The notes: generated by a model not told the origin, from the sequence alone. A stretch of DNA of 64,000 nt from Yoonia rosea (GCF_900156505.1 NZ_FTPR01000002.1:124001-188000), one strand, 5' to 3'. Counted from the first letter of the stretch, positions 19,692 through 30,486 are shown. Numbers and translations are program-made.

Positions 19692-21281
19692 ATGACCGAT
19701 CTTGTCCCACTGCGCCGCGCCCTTCTTTCTGTCTCTGACAAAACCGGGTTGATTGATCTTGGCCAAGCGCTTGCTGCGCGTGGTGTTGAACTTCTGTCCA
19801 CCGGCGGGTCCGCCAAGGCGCTGCGCGACGCGGGGCTTGAGGTCCGCGACGTGGCCGATGTCACCGGATTTCCTGAAATGATGGACGGTCGGGTCAAGAC
19901 ACTGCACCCTGTCGTGCACGGTGGCCTTCTTGCGCGCCGCGATCTTGAGGCACACCGCGATGCCATGGTGGAACATAATATCGGGCCGATCGATTTGTTG
20001 GTGGTGAACCTTTATCCGTTTGAAGAAACCGTCGCCAAAGGTGCCGACTTTGACACCTGCATCGAGAACATCGACATAGGCGGGCCTGCGATGATCCGCT
20101 CTGCCGCCAAGAACCATGCCTTTGTGACTGTTGTGACAGACGTGGAAGACTATGCCGCGCTCTTGACCGAGCTTGACGCCAACGAGGGCCAGACCACACT
20201 GACCCTGCGCCAGCAATTAGCCCAGACGGCCTATGCCCGCACCGCGGCCTATGACACGGCCGTCAGCACATGGATGGCGGGTGCGATTGGCGCAGATACA
20301 CCCCGCCGCCGGTCGTTCAGCGGAACATTCAAACAAACAATGCGGTACGGCGAAAACAGCCACCAGTCGGCAGCATTCTATACCGATGGCACAAACCGCC
20401 CCGGCGTCGCGACAGCGGTGCAGCATCAGGGCAAAGAACTGTCCTACAACAACATCAATGACACAGACGCGGCCTTTGAACTGGTGGCCGAGTTCGACCC
20501 CGCCGAGGGCCCTGCTGTCGCCATCATCAAACATGCCAATCCCTGTGGTGTTGCGCGCGGTGCAACACTGGTTGAGGCCTATCAGAACGCCTTTGATTGT
20601 GACCGCACCAGCGCGTTCGGCGGCATCGTGGCCTTGAACCAGCCGCTGGATGAAGAGACGGCAAAGGCGATTGTCGAGATTTTCACCGAAGTCGTGATTG
20701 CGCCGGGTGCCTCTGATGCAGCCAAGGCTGTGTTCGCAAGCAAAAAGAATCTGCGCCTGCTGACAACCGATGGTCTGCCTGATGTCAAAGCACCGATCAC
20801 CACCTACCGTCAGGTGGCTGGCGGCATGCTGGTTCAGGACAAAGACACCGGATATGTGGGCATGGATGACTTGAAGGTCGTGACCAAAGTCGCCCCGACC
20901 GATGAACAGATGGCCGATCTGCTCTTTGCATGGAAAGTCGCCAAACATGTCAAATCCAACGCCATCGTCTACGTCAAAAACAAGGCCACCGTCGGCGTTG
21001 GCGCGGGCCAGATGTCACGTCTGGACAGCGCGCTGATTGCCGCCAAAAAGGCCGAACGTATGGCCGAGGCGATGGGGCTCGACACGCCGTTGACCAAAGG
21101 GTCTGCAGTGGCGTCCGACGCGTTCTTCCCCTTCGCGGATGGTCTGATGGAGGCCGCTGCGGCCGGTGCCACATGTGTCATCCAGCCCGGTGGGTCAATG
21201 CGTGACGACGAAGTGATCGCAGCCGCCGATGAGGCCGGCATCGCGATGGTCTTTACCGGCATGCGCCACTTCCGCCACTAG
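19692..21281 (+). CDS. purH: Bifunctional AICAR formyltransferase / IMP cyclohydrolase
   Basis: 529 residues. Catalyses the last two steps of IMP synthesis. The N-terminal MGS-like cyclohydrolase domain ([36 protein letters not shown]; to about residue 145) precedes the AICAR transformylase domain with KHANPCG (catalytic Lys-His near 280) and [10 protein letters not shown]. The start at 19692 has AAAGGA upstream, 17 bases after the heparinase stop. Seven-gene co-directional neighbourhood; transcription with lspA is likely. Confidence 0.98.
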   Translation: MTDLVPLRRALLSVSDKTGLIDLGQALAARGVELLSTGGSAKALRDAGLEVRDVADVTGFPEMMDGRVKTLHPVVHGGLLARRDLEAHRDAMVEHNIGPIDLLVVNLYPFEETVAKGADFDTCIENIDIGGPAMIRSAAKNHAFVTVVTDVEDYAALLTELDANEGQTTLTLRQQLAQTAYARTAAYDTAVSTWMAGAIGADTPRRRSFSGTFKQTMRYGENSHQSAAFYTDGTNRPGVATAVQHQGKELSYNNINDTDAAFELVAEFDPAEGPAVAIIKHANPCGVARGATLVEAYQNAFDCDRTSAFGGIVALNQPLDEETAKAIVEIFTEVVIAPGASDAAKAVFASKKNLRLLTTDGLPDVKAPITTYRQVAGGMLVQDKDTGYVGMDDLKVVTKVAPTDEQMADLLFAWKVAKHVKSNAIVYVKNKATVGVGAGQMSRLDSALIAAKKAERMAEAMGLDTPLTKGSAVASDAFFPFADGLMEAAAAGATCVIQPGGSMRDDEVIAAADEAGIAMVFTGMRHFRH

Positions 21282-21290
21282 AGGACCGCC

Positions 21291-21797
21291 ATGCGCCTGA
21301 TGTTCTTCACTGCCCTGTGGATTTTCCTGCTAGATCAGGTGATCAAGTTCTACGTGTTGTTCACTGTCTTCGGGCTGCGGTGGGAACAGGTCACTGTGCC
21401 CTCGGATCAGCTTCCTTATCCGCAGGCGGTGGATGTGTTTCCGCCGTTCCTTGTGCTGCGGATGGCATGGAACCGTGGCGTGAATTTCGGCCTTTTTGCT
21501 GAACATGACATGCGCTGGGTGCTGATCGGGGTTGCCTTTGCGATTACAGCAGGCGTGATCTGGTGGCTGAATAAAACCGGCGGGACCAAGTGGGTCTATA
21601 TCTCGGGCGGGTTGTTGATTGGTGGCGCGATGGGCAATGTCATTGACCGCTTCTTTTATGGCGCTGTCGCGGATTTTCTGAACATGTCCTGCTGCGGGTT
21701 CAACAACCCTTATGCTTTCAATGTTGCGGATATCTGTATCTTCCTCGGTGCCATCGGGCTGGCCTTTCTTGCCGATGACAAAAAGAAATCGGCGTGA
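21291..21797 (+). CDS. lspA: Lipoprotein signal peptidase (signal peptidase II)
   Basis: 168 residues, four predicted membrane helices. Removes signal peptides from prolipoproteins in the inner membrane. The two catalytic aspartates are in GGAMGNVIDRFFYGAVADFLN (second Asp region) and FNVADICIFLG. The N-terminal LDQVIKFYV and WNRGVNFG motifs also match. A 9-base gap separates it from purH. It would process the several lipoproteins encoded in this window. Confidence 0.96.
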   Translation: MRLMFFTALWIFLLDQVIKFYVLFTVFGLRWEQVTVPSDQLPYPQAVDVFPPFLVLRMAWNRGVNFGLFAEHDMRWVLIGVAFAITAGVIWWLNKTGGTKWVYISGGLLIGGAMGNVIDRFFYGAVADFLNMSCCGFNNPYAFNVADICIFLGAIGLAFLADDKKKSA

Positions 21798-21849
21798 CCT
21801 TGCGCTTGGCTTGAGCTACACAAACCCCACCAACCCTGAGGGATCATTG

Positions 21850-22497
21850 ATGCGTGCGCTTTCCTTTTCTGTTCTGGCCCTAATTTTGGTCACCGCCTGT
21901 GGCAACACGGATCGTCCCCTGCGCGATTTGCGCTCGGCCAGTGGCGGGCCTGACGAGTTCGCCGTGATCCCGTTTGATCCGCTGGAAATCCCTGAAACGC
22001 GCGCCTTGCCTGACCCCACACCGGGCGGTGAAAACCGCGCTGATCCGACACCAAACGCTGATGCGATCCGCGCTTTGGGCGGATCACCTGCTGCAGTGTT
22101 TGCAGGCGGTATTCCTTCCGGTGATGCGGCGCTTCTGGCACGGACGAACCGATATGGCGTGGACCCGGCGATCCGCGCACAGCTTGCAGCAGAAGATGAT
22201 GCGACGCTGCGTCGCGCTCGGCGCAGCAACCTGTTCAATCCCCTTGGGCGGGACAGATATTTTCCCGCATATAAGCGTCAGGCTCTTGATGCGCCAGCCG
22301 AATTGGCACGTCTTGGCGGGCTGGGCGTTGCTGTTCCGGAAATTCCTGCCGAAGCCATTAAGGCAAGAGAGCTTGCATCAGCCCCCTTGCTAGAACGGTT
22401 AGGGTTCCGTGGAGACTGTGTTTTCACAACCGAAGGATCACCGGACGGTCGCTTGCGCCGCGTCTGCCCGCCTGACGAAGAAGCAGAAGAAGAATAG
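21850..22497 (+). CDS. DUF3035 lipoprotein
   Basis: 215 residues. The signal peptide ends in LVTAC with C17, so it should be lipidated by the enzyme made just upstream. The start at 21850 follows GAGGGA. The mature chain starts with a proline-rich segment (DEFAVIPFDPLEIPETRALPDPTPGG) and a conserved RSNLFNPLGRDRYFPAYKRQALD block. The family is found in Rhodobacterales; I recall some databases labelling it BamF, a BAM-complex lipoprotein, but nothing visible here proves that. Ends with an acidic tail (EEAEEE). Confidence 0.8.
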   Translation: MRALSFSVLALILVTACGNTDRPLRDLRSASGGPDEFAVIPFDPLEIPETRALPDPTPGGENRADPTPNADAIRALGGSPAAVFAGGIPSGDAALLARTNRYGVDPAIRAQLAAEDDATLRRARRSNLFNPLGRDRYFPAYKRQALDAPAELARLGGLGVAVPEIPAEAIKARELASAPLLERLGFRGDCVFTTEGSPDGRLRRVCPPDEEAEEE

Positions 22498-22581
22498 GCG
22501 GACCTCACATCTGCGTATGGTGACTTGAACCAAGCGCAAAGCGGCGTACGTTCCCTTGTGTTGAACTCTGAAGGGATGCCT

Positions 22582-23913
22582 ATGACACGCCTGTTCGCCG
22601 CTCTGCTCATGATGTTATCGGTTTCGGCCGCGCAAGCCGAAGAAGTCACGACCTATACGCTCGACAACGGCATGGAAGTGGTTGTGATCGAAGACCACCG
22701 CGCGCCGGTTGTGGTGCATATGCTCTGGTACAAAGTCGGGTCTGCAGATGAACCAGTTGGTGCCTCCGGTGTGGCGCACTTTCTTGAGCATCTGCTGTTC
22801 AAAGCGACTGATGTGCTGGAATCAGGTGAATTCTCGGCAACTGTGGCGGCCAATGGTGGCCGCGACAACGCCTTTACCAGCTATGATTACACGGCCTATT
22901 TCCAACGCATTGCCGCCGATCGGCTTGAGCTGATGATGCAGATGGAAAGCAACCGGATGAACAACCTGCGGATCACTGCAGAGGATGTCGAAACCGAACG
23001 TCAGGTCGTTCTTGAAGAACGCAATCAGCGCACCGAGAACAGCCCAAATGCGCTCGCCCGTGAACAGTTCCGCGCAGCCTTGTTCCAGAACCACCGCTAT
23101 GGTGTGCCGATCATCGGCTGGAAGCACGAGATGGAAGAACTTGATTTGCAGGACGCGCTCGACTTCTACGATCTCTACTATTCACCCAATAACGCGATCC
23201 TTGTCGTGGCTGGCGATGTTGAACCGGAAGAGGTGCTTGCGCTGGCAGAAACCTACTACGGTGTCATCCCTGCCGAAGATCAGCTTCCCGCACGCGAACG
23301 CCCGCAGGAACCGCCACAGCGCGCGGAACGCCGCATCACCTATGTAGACGACCGCGTCAGCCAGCCGTTCCTCGTGCGCATGTATCTGGCACCCGAACGT
23401 GACCCGGGCGCGCAGCAAGAGGCAGCAGCCTTGGTCTATCTGGCCGAACTTTTGGGCGGTTCTCCGTTTACATCAGCGCTGGGTCAGGCGCTCCAGTTCG
23501 ACACGCAGACTGCAATTTATACCAATGCCTCTTATCAAGGCGCATCATTGGATGATGGCATTTTCTCATTCGCTGTCGTCCCTGCTGACGGTGTTGCCCT
23601 GTCGGCGGCCGAAACCGCGATGGATGAGACCATCAGCGCGTTCCTAGAGGCAGAGATCGACCCTGCGCGCATGGAAAGTATTCGCACGCAGCTTCGCGCA
23701 TCCGAAATCTATGCGCTTGATGATGTGCAAGGTCTTGCCCAACGCTATGGCGCGGCCCTATCGCAAAGCCTGACTGTCGCCGATGTGCAGGAATGGCCCG
23801 AGATCCTGCAATCCGTGACCGCAGAAGACATCAAAGCAGTCGCCGCCAAAGTGCTGAACCGTGATCAATCCGTGACCGGCTGGGTCGTGGCAAACCAAGA
23901 GGAGGCACGCTGA
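22582..23913 (+). CDS. M16 zinc metallopeptidase, catalytic partner
   Basis: 443 residues. The signal peptide (residues 1 to about 19, ending AQAEE) directs it to the periplasm. The inverted zinc motif HFLEH has H66, E69 and H70, with the distal zinc Glu in the ETERQVVLEERNQR region near residue 145. The M16 peptidase and inactive domains (GWKHEMEELDLQDALDFYDLYYSPNNA) are complete. Start at 22582 is favoured by AAGGGA spacing; the ATG at 22576 is possible. Overlaps the next M16 gene by one base, so the two are made together and probably form a heterodimer. Confidence 0.92.
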   Translation: MTRLFAALLMMLSVSAAQAEEVTTYTLDNGMEVVVIEDHRAPVVVHMLWYKVGSADEPVGASGVAHFLEHLLFKATDVLESGEFSATVAANGGRDNAFTSYDYTAYFQRIAADRLELMMQMESNRMNNLRITAEDVETERQVVLEERNQRTENSPNALAREQFRAALFQNHRYGVPIIGWKHEMEELDLQDALDFYDLYYSPNNAILVVAGDVEPEEVLALAETYYGVIPAEDQLPARERPQEPPQRAERRITYVDDRVSQPFLVRMYLAPERDPGAQQEAAALVYLAELLGGSPFTSALGQALQFDTQTAIYTNASYQGASLDDGIFSFAVVPADGVALSAAETAMDETISAFLEAEIDPARMESIRTQLRASEIYALDDVQGLAQRYGAALSQSLTVADVQEWPEILQSVTAEDIKAVAAKVLNRDQSVTGWVVANQEEAR

Positions 23914-25223
23914 TGCTGCGTATTCTGATTGCATTTTGCCTGACCGTTGTCGCCACAACGGCGCGGGCGGAACTGGACATCAAACAAGTCACTTCGCCTG
24001 GCGGAATCAATGCATGGGTTGTCGAGGAACCTGCAATCCCGTTTGTGGCTCTCGAAATCCGTATTCAGGGTGGTGGTACGCTTGACCTGCCCGGCAAGCG
24101 TGGCGCGACGAACCTGATGGCCGCACTTCTGGAAGAAGGGTCCGGCGACATGACGGCGCAAGAGTTCCAGACCGCGCTGGAAGATCTTGCCGCCAGTTTC
24201 TCATTCCGCGCATTTGACGACAGAATGCAAATTTCGGCGCGCTTCCTGACCGAAAACAAAGAAGAAGCCATCGCCTTGTTGCGGCAGGCCCTTATCGCGC
24301 CGCGCTTTGACCAAGACGCGCTGGATCGTGTGCGTGCACAGGTCATTGCGGGCATCAACAGCGATGCCAAGAGCCCCAATGCGATCGCAAGTTCAACATT
24401 CTACGCCAACGCTTTCGGTGAGCACCCATATGGGTCCAGCATTGACGGCACGATCGACTCTGTCACTGCGCTGACGCGTGACGACATGTTCGAGGCGCAC
24501 CGCAATGCGCTGGTTCTTGATCGGCTTTATGTGTCCGTTGTTGGCGACACGAGCGCCGAAACCGTGGGTGCCATGCTTGATGACCTGTTGGGTGATTTGC
24601 CCGCAGAGGGCCCGCCTTTGGCCGAAGACGTGGCCTTTGGCCTGGATGGGGGGGTCACGGTTTTTGACTTTGAAACCCCTCAATCTGTGGCCTTCTTCGG
24701 ACAGGCAGGCCTGAAACGTGATGATGAGGACTTTTTCGCCGCTTTCATACTGAACCACATTCTGGGTGCGGGTGGCTTTGAATCCCGCCTGATGACCGAG
24801 GTGCGTGAAAAGCGCGGCCTGACTTATGGCATCGGTACGTCCCTTGTGCCCAAATACCATGCCGAAATGATCCTTGGCTCTGTCGCCTCGTCGAACGAGA
24901 CAATCGCCGAAGCCATTGCAGTGACGCGCAGTGAATGGCAACGGATGGCGCGCGAGGGTGTGACAGCGGAAGAGCTTGAAGTGGCCAAGACCTATCTGAC
25001 GGGTGAATACCCTTTGCGATTTGACGGAAATGCCGAAATTGCAAGCATCATGGCAGGGATGCAGATGATCGGCCTGACGCCGGATTATGTGGTGGACCGC
25101 AACAGTTTTGTTGAAGCCGTGACGCTGGAAGACGTGAACCGTGTCGCTGCCGAATTGCTACAACCCGACGGGCTGCACTTTGTTGTGGTTGGTCAGCCCG
25201 AGGGGCTTGAATCGACGCAGTAG
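23913..25223 (+). CDS. M16 peptidase family protein, lacking the zinc motif
   Basis: 436 residues with a signal peptide ([20 protein letters not shown]). It has the M16 fold ([60 protein letters not shown]), but where HxxEH should be it reads [13 protein letters not shown], so zinc ligands are absent and it should be catalytically inactive. Paired active and inactive M16 subunits are known from the mitochondrial processing peptidase and bacterial two-gene systems. Coupled to the upstream gene by TGATG. Its substrate is unknown. Confidence 0.92.
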   Translation: MLRILIAFCLTVVATTARAELDIKQVTSPGGINAWVVEEPAIPFVALEIRIQGGGTLDLPGKRGATNLMAALLEEGSGDMTAQEFQTALEDLAASFSFRAFDDRMQISARFLTENKEEAIALLRQALIAPRFDQDALDRVRAQVIAGINSDAKSPNAIASSTFYANAFGEHPYGSSIDGTIDSVTALTRDDMFEAHRNALVLDRLYVSVVGDTSAETVGAMLDDLLGDLPAEGPPLAEDVAFGLDGGVTVFDFETPQSVAFFGQAGLKRDDEDFFAAFILNHILGAGGFESRLMTEVREKRGLTYGIGTSLVPKYHAEMILGSVASSNETIAEAIAVTRSEWQRMAREGVTAEELEVAKTYLTGEYPLRFDGNAEIASIMAGMQMIGLTPDYVVDRNSFVEAVTLEDVNRVAAELLQPDGLHFVVVGQPEGLESTQ

Positions 25224-25284
25224 CCCCTCTGCGGCCCTGTTTTCCACTCGCAGAATCGCGGTGGGCCATGCTACAGATTGTGGC

Positions 25285-27096
25285 ATGGCCACCGCAGACC
25301 CCCAAATAGAGCCGCGCCCCGTGATCCGGCAACTTGATGACGCTGCAATCAACCGGATTGCGGCGGGCGAAGTGCTGGAACGGCCTGCCTCGGCCGTCAA
25401 AGAGCTGATCGAAAACAGCGTTGATGCAGGCGCCACCCGCATTGAGGTGGTGATCGCCGATGGCGGCAAGACCCTGATCCGCGTCACAGACAACGGCTGC
25501 GGTATGACAGGCGCAGACCTTCCCTTGGCGCTCTCGCGGCACGCAACATCAAAGATCGACGGCTCTGACCTGTTGAACATCCGTTCTTTCGGCTTTCGCG
25601 GCGAAGCGCTGCCATCGTTGGGTGCAACAGGTCGCCTGACGATCACATCGCGTGCAAAAGGTGCAGATGCCGCCATGATTGCTGTCGCCGGCGGCAAGAC
25701 AGAGGGTGTGAAACCGGCGGCGCTTTCCGCTGGCACCGTCATTGAATTGCGCGATCTCTTCTACGCCACCCCTGCCCGCCTGAAGTTCCTGCGCACCGAC
25801 AGGGCCGAGGCACAGGCGGTCACCGATGTCGTCAAGCGGCTCGCCATGGCCGAACCTTTCATCACCTTCATTCTGCGCGATGCCTCAAACGGGGATAACC
25901 GCACGGTGTTTCGTGCCGATGCTGAAACAGGCGATCTTTTTGATGCACTGCACGGACGGTTGCAGGTGGTCTTGGGCAAGGATTTTGCCGAAAACGCCCT
26001 GCGGATCGACACCCAGCGCGATGGTTTTCACCTGACAGGCTATGCCGCGCTCCCGACCTATTCACGCGGGGCAGCAGTGGCGCAGTTCCTTTTCGTCAAC
26101 GGCCGCCCTGTGCGGGACAAGATGCTGCTGGGCGCGTTGCGCGCGGCCTACATGGACGTGCTGTCGCGCGACAGGCATCCGGTGGCGGCGTTGTTCGTGG
26201 ACTGCGATCCGACATTGGTGGACGTGAACGTCCACCCAGCAAAATCCGAGGTCCGTTTCCGCGATCCGGGAACTGTGCGCGGCTTGATCGTATCCGGCCT
26301 GCGACATGCCTTGGCCGACGCGGGGCACCGTGCCTCCACAACCGTGGCGAACGCGACGCTGGGCGCGATGACTCCGCAACCGGCCGCACCCCGCGTTTAC
26401 CAGATGGACCGTCCCAGTTTCAGCGCACGGTCTATGACCTTTCAGGCACAGGCCCCGGGATTTGGTGAACAACCCTCTGCACGGTTTGAACCGGTGGTGG
26501 CGGATGAACCCGATCACCTGCCGCTTGGTGCTGCCCGCGCGCAGGTGCATGAAAACTATATCATCGCGCAAACCGAAAAAGGCATCGTCATCGTTGATCA
26601 ACATGCCGCACACGAACGGCTGGTCTATGAGAAGCTGAAAGCACAGATGGCTGAAAACGGCGTTGCGGCGCAGGCCCTGCTGATCCCCGAAGTGGTCGAG
26701 CTTTCAGCGAACGAAGCGGCGCATTTGCTGGAAATCGCCGATGATCTGGCCAAATTCGGCCTGACCATTGAACCCTTTGGCGGCAATGCTGTGGCTGTGC
26801 GCGAGACGCCCGCAATTCTGGGCGAGGTAAACGCCGCAGCAATGATCCGCGATATTCTGGATGAACTTGCCGACCAAGGCGACAGCGCGTCGGTCCAAGC
26901 CCGGATCGAGGCAATCCTCAGCCGTGTGGCCTGTCACGGCTCGATCCGCTCTGGCAGGCGCATGCAGGCGGCGGAAATGAACGCGCTTCTCCGTGAAATG
27001 GAGGCGACGCCACTATCAGGGCAATGCAACCACGGCCGGCCCACCTATGTTGAACTCAAACTGGCCGATATCGAACGGCTTTTCGGGCGCACATGA
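25285..27096 (+). CDS. mutL: DNA mismatch repair protein MutL with endonuclease motif
   Basis: 603 residues. The GHKL ATPase motifs are present: [16 protein letters not shown] and [11 protein letters not shown]. The C-terminal dimerisation domain has [12 protein letters not shown], beginning at D438, matching the DQHA(X)2E(X)4E endonuclease metal motif of MutL proteins from bacteria without Mut[13 protein letters not shown] and [11 protein letters not shown] are the companion motifs. The start at 25285 ([19 protein letters not shown]) fits family N-termini. It overlaps rmuC by four bases. Confidence 0.97.
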   Translation: MATADPQIEPRPVIRQLDDAAINRIAAGEVLERPASAVKELIENSVDAGATRIEVVIADGGKTLIRVTDNGCGMTGADLPLALSRHATSKIDGSDLLNIRSFGFRGEALPSLGATGRLTITSRAKGADAAMIAVAGGKTEGVKPAALSAGTVIELRDLFYATPARLKFLRTDRAEAQAVTDVVKRLAMAEPFITFILRDASNGDNRTVFRADAETGDLFDALHGRLQVVLGKDFAENALRIDTQRDGFHLTGYAALPTYSRGAAVAQFLFVNGRPVRDKMLLGALRAAYMDVLSRDRHPVAALFVDCDPTLVDVNVHPAKSEVRFRDPGTVRGLIVSGLRHALADAGHRASTTVANATLGAMTPQPAAPRVYQMDRPSFSARSMTFQAQAPGFGEQPSARFEPVVADEPDHLPLGAARAQVHENYIIAQTEKGIVIVDQHAAHERLVYEKLKAQMAENGVAAQALLIPEVVELSANEAAHLLEIADDLAKFGLTIEPFGGNAVAVRETPAILGEVNAAAMIRDILDELADQGDSASVQARIEAILSRVACHGSIRSGRRMQAAEMNALLREMEATPLSGQCNHGRPTYVELKLADIERLFGRT

Positions 27097-28331
27097 TCCA
27101 GATTGGCGAGAATATCTACGACCTCAGCGATCCCATGGTGCTTGGCGTGATCCTTGGAGGGGCAATTTTGCTCCTCGTACTAATCCTTTTGATCATGACG
27201 GTGCGCCGTGCAGGAAAATCCACAGAGGCCGTCCAGTTTGTCGCGTCACAGGTCGGGCGCTTGTCGCAGGATGTCCATTCGTTGGGGCAGGGTCAGCAAC
27301 AGCTTGCAGGCAACATCAGCATCGTCAGCGAGGCGCAGGCCAATGCGCAGGTGCATGTGGTGCAGACGATGGAGGCACGTCTGGCCGAAGTGCAGGCCCA
27401 GATGGCCGAACGGCTGGCTGAAAACGCGATGAAATCGGCGCGCGCCTTGACCGAAATGCAGGAGCGCATGAAGGACACGCTGACCGGATCGTCCGAAAAG
27501 ACCACCAAAAGCCTGACAGAGTTGCAAGAACGGCTGGCCACAATCGACAAGGCGCAGACCAATATTGAAAAGCTGTCGGGCGACGTGCTGTCCCTGCAGG
27601 ATATTCTGTCAAACAAGCAAACACGCGGCGCGTTCGGCGAAATCCAGCTGCAGGATATCGTGTCCAAGGCCCTGCCATCGGAGAGCTACACTTGGCAGGC
27701 GACCCTTTCAAACGGCAGCAGACCCGATTGCCTCATCCACTTGCCCAATCCGCCCGGCCCTATTGTTGTTGACGCGAAATTTCCGCTTGAGGCCTACGAA
27801 GCTTTGATGGCGGCAGAGACAAAGCCGGAACGCGAACGCGCGCTGACCACCTTTGGACAGGCGATCAGAACGCACATCAAAAAGATTTCCGAAAGCTATC
27901 TGATTGAAGGCGAAACCGCCGACGGAGCGTTGATGTTCCTGCCGTCCGAGGCCGTCTATGCCGAACTCCACAGCCGCCTCCCCCATGTGGTGCGCGAAGG
28001 TTTCACCGCGCGCGTCTGGATTGTCTCGCCGACCACCTGCATGGCGACCCTGAACACGATGCGCGCCATCCTGAAAGACGCGCGGATGCGCGAACAGACG
28101 GGTGCGATCCGCAAGGAACTCGCGCTGCTGGGGGGCGATGTCGACCGTCTGGTGACGCGCGTGGGCAACCTTGACCGTCACTTTGGGCAAGCGGCAAAAG
28201 ATATCGAAGATATCAAGATATCAGCCGAAAAGGCGGGCAAACGTGCGCATCGTCTGGATCAATTTGATTTTGAGGAACTGGCGCCAGAGGACTCCGCAAA
28301 GGTCGTGCCCATTATGCCACCGAAGGTCTAG
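27093..28331 (+). CDS. rmuC: DNA recombination protein RmuC
   Basis: 412 residues. One N-terminal membrane helix (about 10-34, [19 protein letters not shown]), then a long coiled coil to about 160 (many Gln/Glu/Ala heptads), then the RmuC nuclease-like domain with [34 protein letters not shown] and [12 protein letters not shown]. Family members limit inversions at short inverted repeats; in some bacteria they act in defence or DNA processing. The ATG overlaps the mutL stop (ATGA), linking two genome-stability functions. Confidence 0.94.
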   Translation: MIQIGENIYDLSDPMVLGVILGGAILLLVLILLIMTVRRAGKSTEAVQFVASQVGRLSQDVHSLGQGQQQLAGNISIVSEAQANAQVHVVQTMEARLAEVQAQMAERLAENAMKSARALTEMQERMKDTLTGSSEKTTKSLTELQERLATIDKAQTNIEKLSGDVLSLQDILSNKQTRGAFGEIQLQDIVSKALPSESYTWQATLSNGSRPDCLIHLPNPPGPIVVDAKFPLEAYEALMAAETKPERERALTTFGQAIRTHIKKISESYLIEGETADGALMFLPSEAVYAELHSRLPHVVREGFTARVWIVSPTTCMATLNTMRAILKDARMREQTGAIRKELALLGGDVDRLVTRVGNLDRHFGQAAKDIEDIKISAEKAGKRAHRLDQFDFEELAPEDSAKVVPIMPPKV

Positions 28332-28334
28332 CCA

Positions 28335-29093
28335 ATGTCGCAACGTGTTTTCATCACCGCTGGCGCGGGCGGCATCGGCAAGGTGATCGCCGAGACCTAT
28401 GTCGCACAAGGTGCGCAGGTATTTGTGTGCGATCAGGACCACACAGCGATTGATAACCTCACAGAGGAGATCAACGGGACGTGCGTTGACGTGACCGATG
28501 AAGCAGCATTGGACGCTTGGCTGCAAGACGGGATTGCCAGATTTGGCGGTTGCGATGTCCTGATCAACAATGCGGGTATTGCAGGACAAGCTGACCCTGT
28601 TGAGGCACTTGATCTTGCACAGTGGCGGACATGCCTTGCCGTGAACCTCGATGCGCAGATGATCACCTGCCGCGCGATCGCTCCTGTGATGAAACGCCAG
28701 AAATCTGGCGTGATTATCAATCTGTCCTCAACCTCCGGCCTCTTTGGTGCGCCGTTTCGTGCGCCATATGCTGCGGCAAAATGGGCGGTGATCGGCTTTA
28801 CCAAAACCATTGCAACTGAATTGGGACCATACGGAATCCGCTGCAATGCGATCTGTCCGGGTGCGGTCAGTGGTGATCGGATGGACAGGGTACTTGCCGC
28901 CGAAGCGCAGGCGCGTGGCGTGGCTCCGCAAGATGTCTATCAGGAATATGCATCCGGCAGTTCCCTGCGCCGGTTTGCTGAACCATCAGAAATCGCGCAG
29001 CTTTGTCTTTACCTTTCCTCTGATGCAGCGAAATTTATATCAGGTCAGGCAATCGCGGTTGATGGCAACACCGAGACTTACCATTCAGTCTAG
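28335..29093 (+). CDS. Short-chain dehydrogenase/reductase
   Basis: 252 residues, classical SDR. NAD(P)-binding TAGAGGIG (residues 8-15), NNAG at 78-81, a catalytic Ser near 131-132, Y145 and K149 in YAAAK, and the PGAVSGDRMDRVL loop. The acidic residue after strand 2 (CDQDH) favours NAD over NADP. Substrate unknown; probably oxidation of a hydroxy group on a small polyol, sugar or acyl compound. It follows rmuC by 3 bases and is closed by a bidirectional hairpin. Confidence 0.88.
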   Translation: MSQRVFITAGAGGIGKVIAETYVAQGAQVFVCDQDHTAIDNLTEEINGTCVDVTDEAALDAWLQDGIARFGGCDVLINNAGIAGQADPVEALDLAQWRTCLAVNLDAQMITCRAIAPVMKRQKSGVIINLSSTSGLFGAPFRAPYAAAKWAVIGFTKTIATELGPYGIRCNAICPGAVSGDRMDRVLAAEAQARGVAPQDVYQEYASGSSLRRFAEPSEIAQLCLYLSSDAAKFISGQAIAVDGNTETYHSV

Positions 29094-29113
29094 GGACCGG
29101 ACGCAATAAAGGA

Positions 29114-29145
29114 AAAGGCGCCACAAAACCAATTGGGACGCCTTT
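29114..29145. terminator. Bidirectional terminator between SDR gene and chrR
   Basis: AAAGGCG at 29114-29120 pairs with CGCCTTT at 29139-29145; part of the loop (CC...GG) may extend the stem. Minus-strand reading gives TTTTCCTTT after the stem, so it can serve chrR as well as the SDR gene. Confidence 0.6.
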
Positions 29146-29166
29146 CAATAAATTTTGCTACCGTGA

Positions 29167-29829
29167 TTAGATGCCAATGAAACGCTGCGCGATGCGGGGA
29201 ACCAAACCGTTGAACCGGAGCGGCGCATCTGTTGCGGCAAGACAGATACAATCCATACCTTCCTCAGCGACTGGCGTGTGGTTCAAATCTTCGTTGGCAA
29301 CCTCAACGTCACCCGCGCCAAAGCGGTCTTCTTCGTCCGTAAAGGCGCCCTGCAGCACTAGCGTAAGCTCTGTCCCGCGGTGTCCGTGATCCGGAACAGC
29401 CGTACCTGCCGGAATCCGCAATAGGCGGACGCTGGCGTCTTTTGATGTTTTCAGTACCAGTTGGCTTACACCGCCACCGACTTTGCGCCATTTCAGACTG
29501 TCGATATCGCCTGTGACATAATCCTGAAGAGGGCCCGGGAACACGCTGTCTTTTGTACGCCGCGGTGCCGGCTTGTCCGCAAACTTGCCACTGTCAATCA
29601 AGGCGAGTGTCGCAGCCAGTGCATCCTCGGCCACATCAACAGGCGCTGTATCCATCATGACCTCGCCGCCGACGGCTTCATATTCGGCCAAGGCCGCGCG
29701 ACAATCGTCACACATGCTGATGTGGGTCGCCACGACCAGATTAAAGGCCTCCGGCAGCGTACCGGCGGCATAGCCCATCAAAAGGGGCTCGGTCAGGTGA
29801 TGTTTTATTTTTGTCATGTCGTTCATCAT
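29167..29829 (-). CDS. chrR: ChrR anti-sigma factor (zinc cupin)
   Basis: 220 residues from ATG 29829. Sequesters RpoE and releases it in response to singlet oxygen. The N-terminal anti-sigma domain has the zinc set H10/H11, H36, C40 and C43 (HISMCDDC). The C-terminal cupin has H148, H150, E154 and H184 (DHGHRGTELTLV and DLNHTP), corresponding to the metal ligands known in R. sphaeroides ChrR with a constant offset. All functional ligands are intact, so this should be a working singlet-oxygen sensor. It overlaps rpoE by four bases (ATGA). Confidence 0.95.
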   Translation of the reverse strand: MMNDMTKIKHHLTEPLLMGYAAGTLPEAFNLVVATHISMCDDCRAALAEYEAVGGEVMMDTAPVDVAEDALAATLALIDSGKFADKPAPRRTKDSVFPGPLQDYVTGDIDSLKWRKVGGGVSQLVLKTSKDASVRLLRIPAGTAVPDHGHRGTELTLVLQGAFTDEEDRFGAGDVEVANEDLNHTPVAEEGMDCICLAATDAPLRFNGLVPRIAQRFIGI

Positions 29830-30377
29830 TTCATTGCGTGGCGCAGCCGATCCAACGCCAACCTAATCCGCGATTTGATTGTTCCCAGTGGCAATCCCGT
29901 CTCTGCGGCGATTTGACTATGGGTCAGCTCGCCAAAGTAGGCGCGCTCAATCAGTTTCCTTTGTTCTTCAGGCAAAGTGGCCAAGGCCTGCCCGAGCTGT
30001 TCTGTTTCTTGCTGCAGGCCGATGGCATCGGCCTGATCTGGTTCCGCTTCTGGGCCCCATGGCAAATCTTCGGGTTCAGGCCGGCGCTGTTTGCGCAGAA
30101 TGTCGATCTTGCGATTTCGGGCGATTGTAAAAATCCATGTGGATACACTCGCCTTGGTCGGATCAAACATATGGGCCTTGTTCCAAAGGGTCGCCATGAC
30201 CTCCTGTGTGCATTCTTCTGCCAGATCCGGGCTGGCCCCCGATTTCATTAAGAACGATTTCACGCGAGGTGCAAAATAGCCAAACAGCTCGGCGAAGGCC
30301 GCACGGTCCTGGTTATCACGCACCGCGTAGACCTGGACGACCCAAGCCATGCGTTTCGTCGTCTGTTCGGTGTTCAC
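29826..30377 (-). CDS. rpoE: RpoE-type ECF sigma factor (GTG start)
   Basis: 183 residues from a GTG at 30377. Sigma2 region (RAAFAELFGYFAPRVKSFLMKSG, STWIFTIARNRKIDILRK) and sigma4 region (ALATLPEEQRKLIERAYFGELTHSQIAAETGLPLGTIKSRIRLALDRLR) are complete. Group ECF11, the family of R. sphaeroides RpoE. An ATG at 30482 would add 35 residues without family counterpart and would sit at the predicted transcription start (about 30480), so I choose the GTG, which has GGAG ten bases upstream and gives the usual short N-terminus before WV. Cotranscribed with chrR. Confidence 0.93.
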   Translation of the reverse strand: MNTEQTTKRMAWVVQVYAVRDNQDRAAFAELFGYFAPRVKSFLMKSGASPDLAEECTQEVMATLWNKAHMFDPTKASVSTWIFTIARNRKIDILRKQRRPEPEDLPWGPEAEPDQADAIGLQQETEQLGQALATLPEEQRKLIERAYFGELTHSQIAAETGLPLGTIKSRIRLALDRLRHAMK

Positions 30378-30486
30378 CTTTGATGTCTCCGCTGCGCGCT
30401 TAAGATGTGCCTTCGCACCATCATATGTGCTTGGCACGGGCAACGCATCCGCTTTTCTCAAGGTGGTTGGTTCCGTTAACATATGA

